DNA from: a virus
Reading direction: 5' to 3' (one strand)
Virus record (IMG/VR): IMGVR_UViG_3300025087_000036
Coordinates: 62,001 to 126,000 of that record
DNA length: 64,000 nt
The notes beneath the pieces were generated by a model. The model had not been told where the DNA came from and made no database searches. It saw only the letters and a list, made by a program, of their open reading frames with translations. The translations under genes were made by a program, and so were the position numbers. Positions 19,234 through 25,620 of this stretch are shown piece after piece (within the stretch, counting starts at the first letter, position 1; each line of letters starts with the position of its first letter).

Positions 19234-19920
19234 TTGAAGGTGTGTTCTAAGTGTAAGATTGAGAAATCCATTGATCAGTTTTATACAAATAAGACTAGCA
19301 AAGATGGGTTACAAGGTTTTTGCAAAAGTTGTGGTTGTCTTGCAACGAAAAATTGGAGAGAAAATAACAAAGACAAAATAAAACAACATCGCAAAAACTA
19401 TTGTGAAGTAAACAAAGATAAGATGAGTGGGTATAACAAAAATTACTATGAAGCAAACCAAGATAAGATAAAGCAACTCCACAAAGATTGGGGCAAAAAC
19501 AACAGAGATAGAGCTAATCTAATTCTTAAAAAACATAGGGAGAAATATAAGGAGTTATGCTTGTGTATTCATTGTGGATCGCAATTGATGGAAAATAACA
19601 AATTGCTTTGTGAAAAATGTTGGTTCAAGGCGTGTTCTCGTAAAAATCTTGGTTCATCCAAACATTGGGAGCATCTAAAAACCCTGTTTGAACAACAAAA
19701 CCATAAATGTGCCTACACTGGTCTTGATCTTATCTTGGGGATCAACGCTTCTGTTGATCACATAAAACCAAGGAAAAAATACCCAGAATTAGCAATAGAC
19801 CCAAACAATGTTTGTTGGTGTGACAGATCAATAAATCGTTCAAAGAGTGATCGTGAACTAGGTGAATTTAAAAAAGAACTTGATAAATTAGTTTTTTATG
19901 ACAACCAAGCTATTTATTAA
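19234..19920 (+). CDS. HNH homing-type endonuclease
   Basis: About 228 residues; start uncertain (TTG 19234 or GTG 19240). An N-terminal zinc ribbon (CSKCK, CKSCG) is followed by a charged repeat region with NKDKIKQ/NYYEANQDK units, a second Cys cluster (CIHCG, CEKCW), and the HNH core: CAYTG, SVDHIKPRKK and NNVCWC. HNH enzymes nick or cut DNA and are common free-standing mobile genes in T4-like phages. It lies between the fibre gene and small unknown genes and is not inside another gene. Confidence 0.85.
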   Translation: MKVCSKCKIEKSIDQFYTNKTSKDGLQGFCKSCGCLATKNWRENNKDKIKQHRKNYCEVNKDKMSGYNKNYYEANQDKIKQLHKDWGKNNRDRANLILKKHREKYKELCLCIHCGSQLMENNKLLCEKCWFKACSRKNLGSSKHWEHLKTLFEQQNHKCAYTGLDLILGINASVDHIKPRKKYPELAIDPNNVCWCDRSINRSKSDRELGEFKKELDKLVFYDNQAIY

Positions 19921-19937
19921 AAAGAAGGCGGTGCATT

Positions 19938-20237
19938 ATGGATTGGAACATGGTAACACAAATAATCTCAATAGGTGGGGCGATCAGCATTGGTCTAACA
20001 ATATTGACAAGAATATTACCCAATGATCGTGTTTATATGCTAGGCTGGTCTTCCGGTGCCTTTTTGACCAAGTTCGGCAGAAGTAAAACTGCCGGTGCTT
20101 GGGAAAGCATAGAAAACTTCTTTACTGAGTCTTTGAATTATCTGTTTAGTGGATTAAAAGACGGAATGAATTCCGATGATGGAAACGGTGGTTTACCACC
20201 TAACCCACCAAAGGTCGAAAAAAAGGTTAGGGTATAG
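19938..20237 (+). CDS. Small membrane protein (possible lysis or superinfection role)
   Basis: 99 residues with one N-terminal hydrophobic segment (IISIGGAISIGLTIL), an amphipathic middle and a Pro/Lys tail (PPNPPKVEKK). Strong GGCGG-type site upstream. Could be holin-like, but a single transmembrane segment is not diagnostic and no endolysin is adjacent. Confidence 0.5.
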   Translation: MDWNMVTQIISIGGAISIGLTILTRILPNDRVYMLGWSSGAFLTKFGRSKTAGAWESIENFFTESLNYLFSGLKDGMNSDDGNGGLPPNPPKVEKKVRV

Positions 20238-20240
20238 TTA

Positions 20241-20384
20241 ATGAGTAGGAAATTAGACGCAATTCTTTTGAAAGAAGAGTTGGACAACAAAGATATCACC
20301 TTTGTTAAAGGTCTAATAAATAGACAGCTAAAAAGGTTGTTTTATGTCTTGTATATAAAACACGCATTCTGGGAGGTAAAGTAA
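20241..20384 (+). CDS. 47-residue unknown protein
   Basis: ATG three bases after the previous stop; the stop overlaps the next ATG (TAATG). Charged N-terminus (MSRKLDAILLKEEL) and a Tyr/Phe-rich C-terminus. Tight coupling to both neighbours supports a real gene. Confidence 0.5.
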   Translation: MSRKLDAILLKEELDNKDITFVKGLINRQLKRLFYVLYIKHAFWEVK

Positions 20385-20746
20385 TGTCAAAAGAAGAACT
20401 AAAGAAGATTACGGAAGAGTTGTTTGCGGATTTTGAGGAAACAAAGATCAAGCTGGGAAACCTGGGTAAATTTAACCCAGAAGCGGTGTTCGCTGTTTAT
20501 GCAATAATCCAAGATGTGGTAAAGAAGATCGAAGTTTACGCTGATACAATTCAGCCCCTTGCAAGTGAAGACAAGAAAGCTGTAGCTGTTGGACTTGTAA
20601 ATGACATAGTTGATATCCCTTGGATTCCAGACTTTGTTGAGGAAGCTTTGATTGGATGGTCTATCGATCTTGTGGTGGATGTATTCAATAAAATCGGTGG
20701 AAACACATGGCTAGAATCTCTGTTTGGTGCCGGTCCAGATGAGTGA
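20384..20746 (+). CDS. Unknown 120-residue protein
   Basis: Helical protein (MSKEELKKITEELFADFEE) with a hydrophobic C-terminal half (VGLVNDIVDIPWIPDFVEEALIG, given here only as a region near residues 71-93). Overlaps both neighbours. No domain recognised. The C-terminal pattern could associate with membranes. Confidence 0.55.
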   Translation: MSKEELKKITEELFADFEETKIKLGNLGKFNPEAVFAVYAIIQDVVKKIEVYADTIQPLASEDKKAVAVGLVNDIVDIPWIPDFVEEALIGWSIDLVVDVFNKIGGNTWLESLFGAGPDE

Positions 20747-20906
20747 CAATTTGGTTTGTTCTCTTTGCCTAAAGGAGATAGAAGAACAGGAGGATAAGAT
20801 AGTCATAGGTGAAAAAATTAGACACCTATCTTGTCACACTGAATACGAAGAAATGATCGTGGAGTTGGCTAAAATTTACGATGAAACCTGTGACCAGGAT
20901 ATTTAA
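20739..20906 (+). CDS. Small zinc-finger protein
   Basis: 55 residues from ATG 20739, overlapping the end of the previous gene by 8 nt. CSLC and HLSCH form a CxxC...HxxCH zinc site; the rest is acidic and helical. Function unknown. Confidence 0.55.
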   Translation: MSDNLVCSLCLKEIEEQEDKIVIGEKIRHLSCHTEYEEMIVELAKIYDETCDQDI

Positions 20907-20986
20907 TAGGGAAGGTTGCAGGACGCTTAGGAACTAGTATTGGGAGAGAAAGTCTAGTGCAAGTGATGAACGATCTTCGCATAAGT

Positions 20987-21009
20987 GGGGGAGTTGCCCA
21001 GACTCCCCC
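20987..21009 (+). terminator. Possible transcription terminator hairpin
   Basis: GGGGGAGT and ACTCCCCC form a perfect 8-bp stem with a 7-nt loop after the last gene of the 19.9-20.9 kb group. Only a weak T-tract follows (TGTCTTTAG), so efficiency is doubtful. Confidence 0.4.
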
Positions 21010-21072
21010 TGTCTTTAGTGAGCAAGACCAATCAGTAAATAGTGCCTCATTTTTGTTTCTTTCATTTTTCCC

Positions 21073-21101
21073 TTGACTTTGTTCCAAAAATAGTTTATGC
21101 T
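21073..21101 (+). promoter_or_regulatory. Sigma70-like promoter
   Basis: TTGACT, 17 bp, TATGCT. First of fourteen similar promoters in the 21-50 kb region. It fires into the tRNA-like T-arm segment. Confidence 0.55.
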
Positions 21102-21226
21102 CCTAACTTAGATGTTGGTGGTATGGGTTCGAATCCCATGGAAATTAACGATCCCATATAGAACTAGTCAACTTTCTGGGATACGTTTTTTGGTGTAATC
21201 TGGACAGCACAACAGCATCTAACTTG

Positions 21227-21320
21227 TTGAAAACAAACAACTTATAACTTTCTCGAATTTTCTTCATTTTTTTGTTTACATTTCTCCCAAAATAGACGAT
21301 ATTGATGTTGTGGTTGAGAT
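21227..21320 (+). repeat. 94-bp promoter cassette, copy 1
   Basis: Matches 39134-39227 base for base except three substitutions, with no gaps. It contains the promoter and the start of the leader. A diverged third version lies at about 25590-25650. Confidence 0.85.
21275..21303 (+). promoter_or_regulatory. Sigma70-like promoter (TTTACA type)
   Basis: TTTACA, 17 bp, GATATT, preceded by a T-tract (TTTTTTTG). Drives the DUF2958 gene group. Confidence 0.65.
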
Positions 21321-21345
21321 AGGCGTTGAACAAGGAGAAACAGAA

Positions 21346-21660
21346 ATGATGCTCATGACCAAGGAAATCCAAAAGAAGCTGCCCGCTCTGTATGCGAACG
21401 ATGGGAAGGCTCCTGCGGAGGTTCGGGTGTTCGCAAAGTTCTTCACCCCCTGGACGAATTGGACTTGGTATGCAACCGAATACGATCCCGAAACCCGCAC
21501 GTTTTTCGGTATGGTTGATGGACTTGAGAGAGAGTTTGGTTACTTTACTCTTGATGAATTGCAGAGTATCAAGGGAATGTTCGGGCTGAAGATCGAACGT
21601 GATCGGTTCTGGGATGACTATTCCACCCTGGCAGACGTTCAAAGTGGAAAGGCGCGGTAA
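21346..21660 (+). CDS. DUF2958 family protein
   Basis: 104 residues from ATG 21346 (AAGGAG 7 nt upstream). The sequence has the DUF2958 pattern: MTKEIQKKLPALY, VFAKFFTPWTNWTWYATE, FGMVDGLE, FGYFTLDEL and GLKIERD. The family is common in phages and conjugative elements; its molecular function is unknown. First gene after the duplicated promoter cassette, so probably expressed early. Its base composition looks more GC-rich than the tail genes. Confidence 0.8.
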   Translation: MMLMTKEIQKKLPALYANDGKAPAEVRVFAKFFTPWTNWTWYATEYDPETRTFFGMVDGLEREFGYFTLDELQSIKGMFGLKIERDRFWDDYSTLADVQSGKAR

Positions 21661-21664
21661 GGAA

Positions 21665-21820
21665 ATGAAGAACTATCGGGTTGTTTACTTTAAGAGTGAC
21701 GATAAATCCCCATGGAATTTTTCCCTTGATATTCAACGTCTTTTGAACGAGAATTGGGTAATTGAGCGTGTGGATGGAAACGCTGGGATCTTGGTTTACA
21801 TTTTCTCGAAGGAGATCTGA
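21665..21820 (+). CDS. 51-residue unknown protein
   Basis: ATG 21665 with AAGGAA upstream, 4 nt after the DUF2958 stop. Sequence begins MKNYRVVYFKSDDK. No domain recognised; same early operon. Confidence 0.5.
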   Translation: MKNYRVVYFKSDDKSPWNFSLDIQRLLNENWVIERVDGNAGILVYIFSKEI

Positions 21821-21821
21821 A

Positions 21822-22010
21822 ATGAAGTCAAAACAAAGGATCGAATACCAAAGTGCGACAGACAAACTTGGGCGATGCAAATTCACTTTGTTTTGGATGG
21901 CAAATTATCATCCTGGTGATCCTGCTGGCGAACATCGTTTAGCCGAACGTGCCCAGGTGTTTTTTGCCGATCCAAGGGAATATGGTTTTCCACTACCAGA
22001 AGAAAGGTAA
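21822..22010 (+). CDS. 62-residue unknown protein
   Basis: ATG 21822 follows an AAGGAGATCTGA site that overlaps the preceding stop. Basic N-terminus (MKSKQRIEY); no known motif seen. Confidence 0.5.
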   Translation: MKSKQRIEYQSATDKLGRCKFTLFWMANYHPGDPAGEHRLAERAQVFFADPREYGFPLPEER

Positions 22011-22015
22011 CAGAA

Positions 22016-22354
22016 ATGTCAAGGCTAAACCTTACCGATTCAACGTTGGGCATTGCCACCAAGATGTCCGAAGGAAACCCTGGTGCCCTGACTGTGTTGA
22101 TTCAGTTGATGAGGCTTCCAATAAATTGGGATTCCGCATTTTACATCCTTTGGTTGGATGAAAATGAAATCTACAGCAGTCGAATTTGGCTGCTTTACAA
22201 GGACGTTTGCAAGGAAAACATCGAAGATATGTGTTCTCTTATTACGGGGTGTCAAATGGGACTTTGCACGATTCAGGATATCTCTTGCGCCATGGACAAT
22301 TATGGTAGAGGTATCGATGTAAAGGGAATCGTGGAGCTTGTAAACGAAAGCTAA
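22016..22354 (+). CDS. Unknown 112-residue protein
   Basis: Starts 5 nt after the previous stop with AAAGG upstream. Mixed alpha/beta composition, several Cys residues (CSLITGCQMGLC), no recognised fold. Part of the DUF2958 operon. Confidence 0.5.
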   Translation: MSRLNLTDSTLGIATKMSEGNPGALTVLIQLMRLPINWDSAFYILWLDENEIYSSRIWLLYKDVCKENIEDMCSLITGCQMGLCTIQDISCAMDNYGRGIDVKGIVELVNES

Positions 22355-22370
22355 GGGGGGGCTTAATATG

Positions 22371-22435
22371 TTTTGGACAAGCGAATTACCAAAGGTTGCA
22401 GATTCGAATTCTGCTGTGGGCACCAAACAAAGAAA
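22371..22435 (+). pseudogene. tRNA 3'-half remnant with CCA end
   Basis: A perfect T arm (GCAGA TTCGAAT TCTGC) is followed by TGTGGGC-A-CCA, exactly the 3' end of a tRNA. No upstream sequence pairs with TGTGGGC and no D arm is present, so the 5' half is missing. It sits directly upstream of the ribosome binding site of the next gene. Confidence 0.55.
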
Positions 22436-22447
22436 GAGGTTACAGAA

Positions 22448-22762
22448 ATGAACACTAGTTTTTATAAGGTCGTTTTGAATGGTAAAGCTTACTATGTTGG
22501 AATGACCGGCCTGTTTTCTGACACAAACCATGTATCGGCTATTGCAGCAGTCATGTATTGTGAAGTTCCGGCAACCATGGATACTATTGTTGCAAGCGCA
22601 GTATCGGTGAACAGTGTTCCTCTTACCTTTCCTTGTATCATGGTTGAGGGGTGTGGGTTTACGGTCAAACAAACCAAACGAGAAGGTTATGCTGAAATGA
22701 CCATGGAAGAGATTGAAGCCAAGTTGGGGTATAGGGTAAAACTGGTTGACGAAAATTCTTGA
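22448..22762 (+). CDS. Unknown 104-residue protein
   Basis: ATG 22448 with AAAGAGG upstream. The N-terminus (FYKVVLNGKAYYVGMTGLF) looks like a small beta-sheet domain. No family recognised. The leader between the tRNA-like CCA and this ATG resembles that of the gene at 24944. Confidence 0.5.
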   Translation: MNTSFYKVVLNGKAYYVGMTGLFSDTNHVSAIAAVMYCEVPATMDTIVASAVSVNSVPLTFPCIMVEGCGFTVKQTKREGYAEMTMEEIEAKLGYRVKLVDENS

Positions 22763-22781
22763 AAAAACTTTGAGTTTTTTG

Positions 22782-22810
22782 TTTACATTCCTTGCTGGAT
22801 GATATATATT
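22782..22810 (+). promoter_or_regulatory. Sigma70-like promoter (TTTACA type)
   Basis: TTTTTTG-TTTACA, 17 bp, TATATT. The predicted transcript starts just before the structured leader at 22824 and leads into the HNH/tRNA-Asn segment. Confidence 0.65.
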
Positions 22811-22823
22811 GGTAACTGGTCGA

Positions 22824-22863
22824 TGAGGAAAGTTTGGTGCCTCAATAAATAAAGACCACCTTT
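22824..22863 (+). ncRNA. Candidate structured RNA with H-type pseudoknot
   Basis: TGAGG (22824-22828) pairs with CCTCA (22840-22844). The loop contains GGTG (22836-22839), which can pair with CACC (22857-22860), and AAAG with CTTT alongside. This is the arrangement of an H-type pseudoknot near the 5' end of the promoter 22782 transcript. A further hairpin GCGTT/AACGC lies at 22895-22909. Seen by inspection only. Confidence 0.4.
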
Positions 22864-22948
22864 CTAAATTTTGGTTTCCGTGGTTTCCCAATGCGCGTTT
22901 CCGCAACGCCAAAAAATCACGGCACAGGTTTTGGCTCTAACGGTTAGA

Positions 22949-22956
22949 TATTTATA
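22949..22956 (+). promoter_or_regulatory. Late-promoter-like TATTTATA beside an RBS hairpin
   Basis: TATTTATA lies just 5' of a 7-bp hairpin AGTTAGC/GCTAACT (22956-22976). The hairpin loop holds the HNH gene's GAAGGG site and its stem ends at the ATG. A transcript started from this motif would lack the 5' arm of the hairpin. Confidence 0.5.
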
Positions 22957-22976
22957 GTTAGCGAAGGGTGCTAACT

Positions 22977-23291
22977 ATGAAAAATTGCCGAAGATGCGGA
23001 AAAGATGTAAATAGGGGAAATTTTTGTGATGCTTGCAGGGTAACAAGGTGTCGCCAAGAAAGAAAAAGATTTTTGGTTGAATGTAAAGGCGGCGTTTGTG
23101 AAAAGTGTGGATACAATAAGTGTGTAGGTGCATTAGAATTTCACCATCTTGACCCAAAGGAAAAAAATTACAAATTGGGGTCTGGAACAACTCGCACACT
23201 AGAAAGAGATTTAACTGAAATTGAAAAATGTATTCTAGTGTGTTTAAATTGCCACAAAGAGATACATTTTAGAATCGCTGATGTAGCCTAA
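22977..23291 (+). CDS. HNH endonuclease next to tRNA-Asn
   Basis: 104 residues from ATG 22977. Zinc knuckles CRRCG and CDAC are followed by the HNH core CEKCGYN, ALEFHHLDP and CLNCHKEIH. The last 15 nt overlap the 5' end of tRNA-Asn, so the stop codon TAA is part of the tRNA D arm. The ribosome binding site is in a hairpin loop (22956-22976), as in T4 homing endonuclease genes whose translation is held back on early transcripts. Likely a free-standing mobile gene in the tRNA array. Confidence 0.85.
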   Translation: MKNCRRCGKDVNRGNFCDACRVTRCRQERKRFLVECKGGVCEKCGYNKCVGALEFHHLDPKEKNYKLGSGTTRTLERDLTEIEKCILVCLNCHKEIHFRIADVA

Positions 23292-23359
23292 TGGCTAGGC
23301 ATTCGACTGTTAATCGAAGAGGAAACTCAATGTAGGTTCGAGCCCTACCGTCAGCGCCA
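23277..23359 (+). tRNA. tRNA-Asn(GTT), extra variable-arm hairpin
   Basis: Acceptor GCTGATG/CGTCAGC, D stem GCC/GGC, anticodon arm TTCGA-CTGTTAA-TCGAA, T arm GTAGG/CCTAC, discriminator G, CCA encoded. The variable region is 13 nt with a GAG-GAAA-CTC hairpin where Asn tRNAs normally have about 5 nt. Confidence 0.92.
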
Positions 23360-23365
23360 ATAGTG

Positions 23366-23459
23366 GGAACCTTGTGCGCGTAGGATCGTTGGAGAACGCG
23401 GTGTGGGGGTGATGACCCATGCGAAGATCTCATCAATTTGACACAGGTTCCTCTTTTTT
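23366..23459 (+). ncRNA. Structured RNA candidate 1
   Basis: GGAACCTTGTG (23366-23376) pairs with CACAGGTTCC (23442-23451) with one bulge, closing a 65-nt interior that includes a GGG/CCC hairpin. Six T follow at 23454-23459, so it could end as an intrinsic terminator after tRNA-Asn. Confidence 0.5.
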
Positions 23460-23464
23460 GAAAA

Positions 23465-23599
23465 GGTTGGCTTTGTAACGTAGACCTAGATCGCTTGCCT
23501 CATGAATGTACCCCGTTAGTCGTGCTTTGTGGGTTAACCGTCAATGGTTCCATAAGCTGGGGAAAGGGTCAGGACAAATAGCGATCTGCAAAGCTAACC
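23465..23599 (+). ncRNA. Structured RNA candidate 2
   Basis: GGTTGGCTTTG (23465-23475) pairs with CAAAGCTAACC (23589-23599), 11 bp with one G-U. Nested inside, AGATCGCT (23488-23495) pairs perfectly with AGCGATCT (23580-23587). Two nested long stems over 135 nt are unlikely by chance. The 3' end AAAGCTAACC is shared with the element at 30479-30601. Confidence 0.55.
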
Positions 23600-23606
23600 A
23601 AAAAAC

Positions 23607-23731
23607 TTGCTCCGGTAATAATATGCCTGACAAAAGTGTAGCACCATCGGGGCAGAGAAGAAATCGCCATTGGTTCGCGCACCACAAATCAGGCTCCCAT
23701 GAAAATGGTAGCGGCTAACCGCCTGGAGCAA
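23607..23731 (+). ncRNA. Structured RNA candidate 3
   Basis: TTGCTCC (23607-23613) pairs with GGAGCAA (23725-23731). Inside: GCCTGA (23625-23630)/TCAGGC (23689-23694), a CCAT-GAAA-ATGG hairpin with a GNRA tetraloop (23697-23708), and GCGG-CTAA-CCGC (23711-23722). The combination of a closing stem, nested stem and two tight hairpins makes this the best-looking RNA of the set. Confidence 0.55.
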
Positions 23732-23740
23732 AAAACTTGT

Positions 23741-23816
23741 GCCCCTGTAGCGTAGTGGAAGACGCATCACTCTTCTAAAGTGACACACACAGGTTCGAAT
23801 CCTGTCAGGGGTGCCA
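23741..23816 (+). tRNA. tRNA-Arg(TCT)
   Basis: Acceptor GCCCCTG/CAGGGGT, D stem GCG/CGC, anticodon arm TCACT-CTTCTAA-AGTGA, T arm ACAGG/CCTGT, discriminator G, CCA encoded. Confidence 0.93.
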
Positions 23817-23824
23817 AAATTTTT

Positions 23825-23900
23825 CGGGAAGTGGCGCAATTGGCGGCGCACCCGCTTTGGGAGCGGGGGGTTGCGAGTTCGAACCTCGCCTTTCCGACCA
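23825..23900 (+). tRNA. tRNA-Pro(TGG)
   Basis: Acceptor CGGGAAG/CTTTCCG, D stem GCGC/GCGC, anticodon arm CCCGC-TTTGGGA-GCGGG, T arm GCGAG/CTCGC, discriminator A, CCA encoded. Confidence 0.94.
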
Positions 23901-23907
23901 AAATTAT

Positions 23908-23983
23908 ATGGGTGTAGCTAACCGATAAAGCAAACGTCTTATAAGCGTTGATAATGTGGGTTTGACTCCCACCACCCATACCA
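23908..23983 (+). tRNA. tRNA-Ile(TAT)
   Basis: Acceptor ATGGGTG/CACCCAT, D stem GCT/AGC, anticodon arm AACGT-CTTATAA-GCGTT, T arm GTGGG/CCCAC, A, CCA. A TAT anticodon is uncommon; bacteria usually read AUA with a modified CAT anticodon. Confidence 0.92.
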
Positions 23984-23988
23984 ATCGT

Positions 23989-24065
23989 GCTTTCGTAACT
24001 CCAAATGGTAGAGTAATCGGCTTTTAACCGAATAGCTGTGGGTTCGAATCCCACCGAAAGCACCA
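23989..24065 (+). tRNA. tRNA-Lys(TTT)
   Basis: Acceptor GCTTTCG/CGAAAGC perfect, D stem ACTC/GAGT, loop CTTTTAA in a TCGG/CCGA stem, T arm GTGGG/CCCAC, A, CCA. Confidence 0.94.
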
Positions 24066-24072
24066 AAATTTT

Positions 24073-24161
24073 GCAGGTGTCACCTAGTTGGTTGATGGTA
24101 TCCGACTCTTAATCGGGTGGAAGAAATTCCCGCACAGGTTCGAATCCTGTCACCTGCACCA
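24073..24161 (+). tRNA. tRNA-Lys(CTT), extra variable-arm hairpin
   Basis: Acceptor GCAGGTG/CACCTGC perfect, D stem ACC/GGT, anticodon arm TCCGA-CTCTTAA-TCGGG, T arm ACAGG/CCTGT, discriminator A, CCA. The variable region is 16 nt with GGAA-GAAA-TTCC, abnormal for Lys. Confidence 0.92.
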
Positions 24162-24186
24162 AACTTTAAATAGAAAGAAATAGATT

Positions 24187-24390
24187 ATGACAAAAGGCGA
24201 GATCAAGAATATTTTTAAGCAACATCATGTTCAACTTGGTGCCGATGCTTTGGTGATGATTGAAGATCATCTCAAACGTGAAGTTACCTTGATGGCACAA
24301 AGATGCAAAGAGGGTAATTACAAGAGGTTGACTGTGGAACATTTTTGGGTTGCCTTGGGTAATTGGGGAGACTTTTCTAGTAAGAGGTAA
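24187..24390 (+). CDS. 67-residue protein with histone-fold-like pattern
   Basis: ATG 24187. The order short helix, loop, long helix, loop, short helix can be read as IKNIFKQHHV, then ALVMIEDHLKREVTLMAQRC, then LTVEHFWVAL. Spacing of hydrophobic residues resembles the single histone fold of archaeal-type histones (about 65 residues). No other family recognised. Located between tRNA-Lys(CTT) and tRNA-Cys. Could instead be an unrelated three-helix protein. Confidence 0.5.
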   Translation: MTKGEIKNIFKQHHVQLGADALVMIEDHLKREVTLMAQRCKEGNYKRLTVEHFWVALGNWGDFSSKR

Positions 24391-24394
24391 ATCA

Positions 24395-24508
24395 ATGAAG
24401 GTTTATGTTTTGGCCGATCGGTTCAGCTATAATGATGGCTACTATGACAAAATCGTTGGGGTTTTTTCAAATAGAGAATTGGTAGAAGAGTATACACACA
24501 TACATTAA
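24395..24508 (+). CDS. 37-residue unknown protein
   Basis: ATG 24395 just after the preceding stop, AGAGG nearby. MKVYVLADRF followed by KIVGVFSNRE recalls the 57-residue protein at 26165 (MKVYVVKVQ, EIVGIFTDKE), so probably a short paralogue of it. Confidence 0.45.
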   Translation: MKVYVLADRFSYNDGYYDKIVGVFSNRELVEEYTHIH

Positions 24509-24582
24509 GGGTAAACGATAAGTATGAGGCAAACTATCGTATATTTAAATACACGATTGATGGTCTTACAAGCACATAATTT

Positions 24583-24660
24583 GGGCATGGGCTCTCCTTG
24601 GCGGGGACTTTCGGCTGCAACCCGAATTGATATGCGGTTCGAATCCGCACATGCCTTCCA
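24583..24660 (+). tRNA. tRNA-Cys(GCA)
   Basis: Acceptor GGGCATG/CATGCCT, anticodon arm TTCGG-CTGCAAC-CCGAA, T arm TGCGG/CCGCA, discriminator T as usual for Cys, CCA. Confidence 0.92.
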
Positions 24661-24669
24661 AAAATTGTT

Positions 24670-24744
24670 GCCCCCTAGTTCATTTGGTAGAATATCCGTC
24701 TGATACGCGGAAGGTGCTGGGATCGTAACCCAGGGGGGCAACCA
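24670..24744 (+). tRNA. tRNA-Ile(GAT)
   Basis: Acceptor TGCCCCC/GGGGGCA, D stem GTTC/GAAT, anticodon arm TCCGT-CTGATAC-GCGGA, T arm CTGGG/CCCAG, A, CCA. Confidence 0.92.
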
Positions 24745-24754
24745 AAAAACTAGT

Positions 24755-24831
24755 GGGGATATAGACCAACAGGCAGAGTCAACAAACTTAAAATTTGTAA
24801 AGTTTGAGTTCGAATCTCAATATCCTCACCA
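24755..24831 (+). tRNA. tRNA-Leu(TAA) with short variable loop
   Basis: Acceptor GGGGATA/TATCCTC, D stem GAC/GTC, anticodon arm ACAAA-CTTAAAA-TTTGT, T arm TTGAG/CTCAA, A, CCA. Variable loop is only AAAGT; Leu tRNAs normally have a long variable arm. Confidence 0.85.
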
Positions 24832-24842
24832 AAAAACAATGT

Positions 24843-24918
24843 GCCCCGTTAGGCTAACTGAATAAACCAATGGTCTTCGAAACCAACATTAGAGGTTTGA
24901 ATCCTCTACGGGGTGCCA
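24843..24918 (+). tRNA. tRNA-Arg(TCG)
   Basis: Acceptor GCCCCGT/ACGGGGT, loop CTTCGAA in a TGGT/ACCA stem, T arm AGAGG/CCTCT, discriminator G, CCA. D stem is weak (GG/CC). Confidence 0.88.
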
Positions 24919-24943
24919 ACCAAAAAAGAAAGAGGTTACTAAA

Positions 24944-25222
24944 ATGACAAAGACAGAACAATTGCATGAGATTGTTGATATTAGTGATTTTTCCCTTGAT
25001 GGGGAATATCCAATCTCTCATGGCGCTGGAACAAACGATGATTTCATTGTTAAGGTTATAAGAGCCTATGGGTTTAGTGAGAATAAAATGGTTAACATAC
25101 GCTTTGATGTAAATGGCGGAAATGGACCTAGGGGGATAGACTATAATACTTTTGATGTTCCCATGCTAAAGAGAGCATCACAACTGTTTGCAGATTTGGC
25201 AAAGTATCTTGAGAAAAAATAA
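24944..25222 (+). CDS. Member of a four-copy paralogous early-protein family
   Basis: 92 residues, AGAGG upstream. Shares a layout with the proteins at 43655, 47028 and 47971: short helix, (I/L)-x-G-x-Y near residue 20, a beta-rich middle ending in an N-x-(R/L/D) strand, and a C-terminal LADLAKYLEKK-like amphipathic helix. No known domain. All four lie in the early region behind host-type promoters. Confidence 0.6.
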   Translation: MTKTEQLHEIVDISDFSLDGEYPISHGAGTNDDFIVKVIRAYGFSENKMVNIRFDVNGGNGPRGIDYNTFDVPMLKRASQLFADLAKYLEKK

Positions 25223-25246
25223 TGACCTATGGTGTAAGGAGAAAAA

Positions 25247-25321
25247 ATGGGAATCGCTATTGGACTTTTGATTGCAATTGTATTGGTCTTTTTCATACTT
25301 GAAATGGATGAGGGAGACTAG
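25247..25321 (+). CDS. 24-residue single-span membrane peptide
   Basis: AAGGAG precedes ATG 25247. The peptide is one hydrophobic helix (IGLLIAIVLVFFIL) with an acidic tail; the stop is 1 nt before the next ATG. Typical of phage membrane micro-proteins. Confidence 0.5.
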   Translation: MGIAIGLLIAIVLVFFILEMDEGD

Positions 25322-25322
25322 T

Positions 25323-25574
25323 ATGCTAAACTGGTTATACAAGATTGTCATTCCAGAACACAAACTGGTTAGGGCACTACCCATAATGTGTAACCCAAAG
25401 GAACCACTAACAGATGAGCAATTGGATGGGCTCTCTGATATCATTCGCAAGGTTCAAGCAAAGAGAAAAATCAAGAGGGCTTTATCCTTTGGGGTTTTTC
25501 CAATCAAGTTTTCCCAGGGAAAGAAGCTCCACGAAAAGGGTGTTCCTAGGTGGGTGGTTAAACTCATAACTTAG
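25323..25574 (+). CDS. 83-residue basic unknown protein
   Basis: ATG 25323 with GGGAG upstream, coupled to the membrane peptide before it. Lys/Arg-rich C-terminal half (KVQAKRKIKRAL). No domain recognised. Confidence 0.5.
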   Translation: MLNWLYKIVIPEHKLVRALPIMCNPKEPLTDEQLDGLSDIIRKVQAKRKIKRALSFGVFPIKFSQGKKLHEKGVPRWVVKLIT

Positions 25575-25620
25575 CTAAAATCAATAGGTTATAAATTTTC
25601 AGATTTTCTTCATTTTTTTG

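Larger units (their letters stand above)
20907..21345 (+). other. Non-coding interval: hairpin, two promoters and a tRNA-like T arm
   Basis: No convincing gene. It holds a GC-rich hairpin (20987-21009), a promoter at 21073-21101, a perfect T-arm-like sequence at about 21126-21145 (TATGGG/CCCATG around TTCGAAT) with no matching acceptor or D arm, and the duplicated promoter cassette 21227-21320. The T arm may be a tRNA remnant or part of a small RNA made from the 21073 promoter. Confidence 0.5.
23360..23740 (+). other. Gap holding three adjacent structured RNA candidates
   Basis: No convincing gene. The interval is almost fully accounted for by three self-contained inverted-repeat segments (23366-23459, 23465-23599, 23607-23731) ending 9 nt before tRNA-Arg(TCT). 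Open frames across it lack ribosome binding sites. Confidence 0.6.

Noticed and set aside
19938-20237. Firm call of a holin
   Set aside because: One hydrophobic segment and no adjacent endolysin are not enough evidence.
22040-22912. Long minus-strand frame of 290 codons
   Set aside because: Antisense to three coupled plus-strand genes and a promoter, with no minus-strand binding site or terminator.
23506-23851. Open frames across the structured RNAs and tRNAs on both strands
   Set aside because: They lack ribosome binding sites, and their translations are products of tRNA and RNA stem sequence, a known source of spurious proteins.
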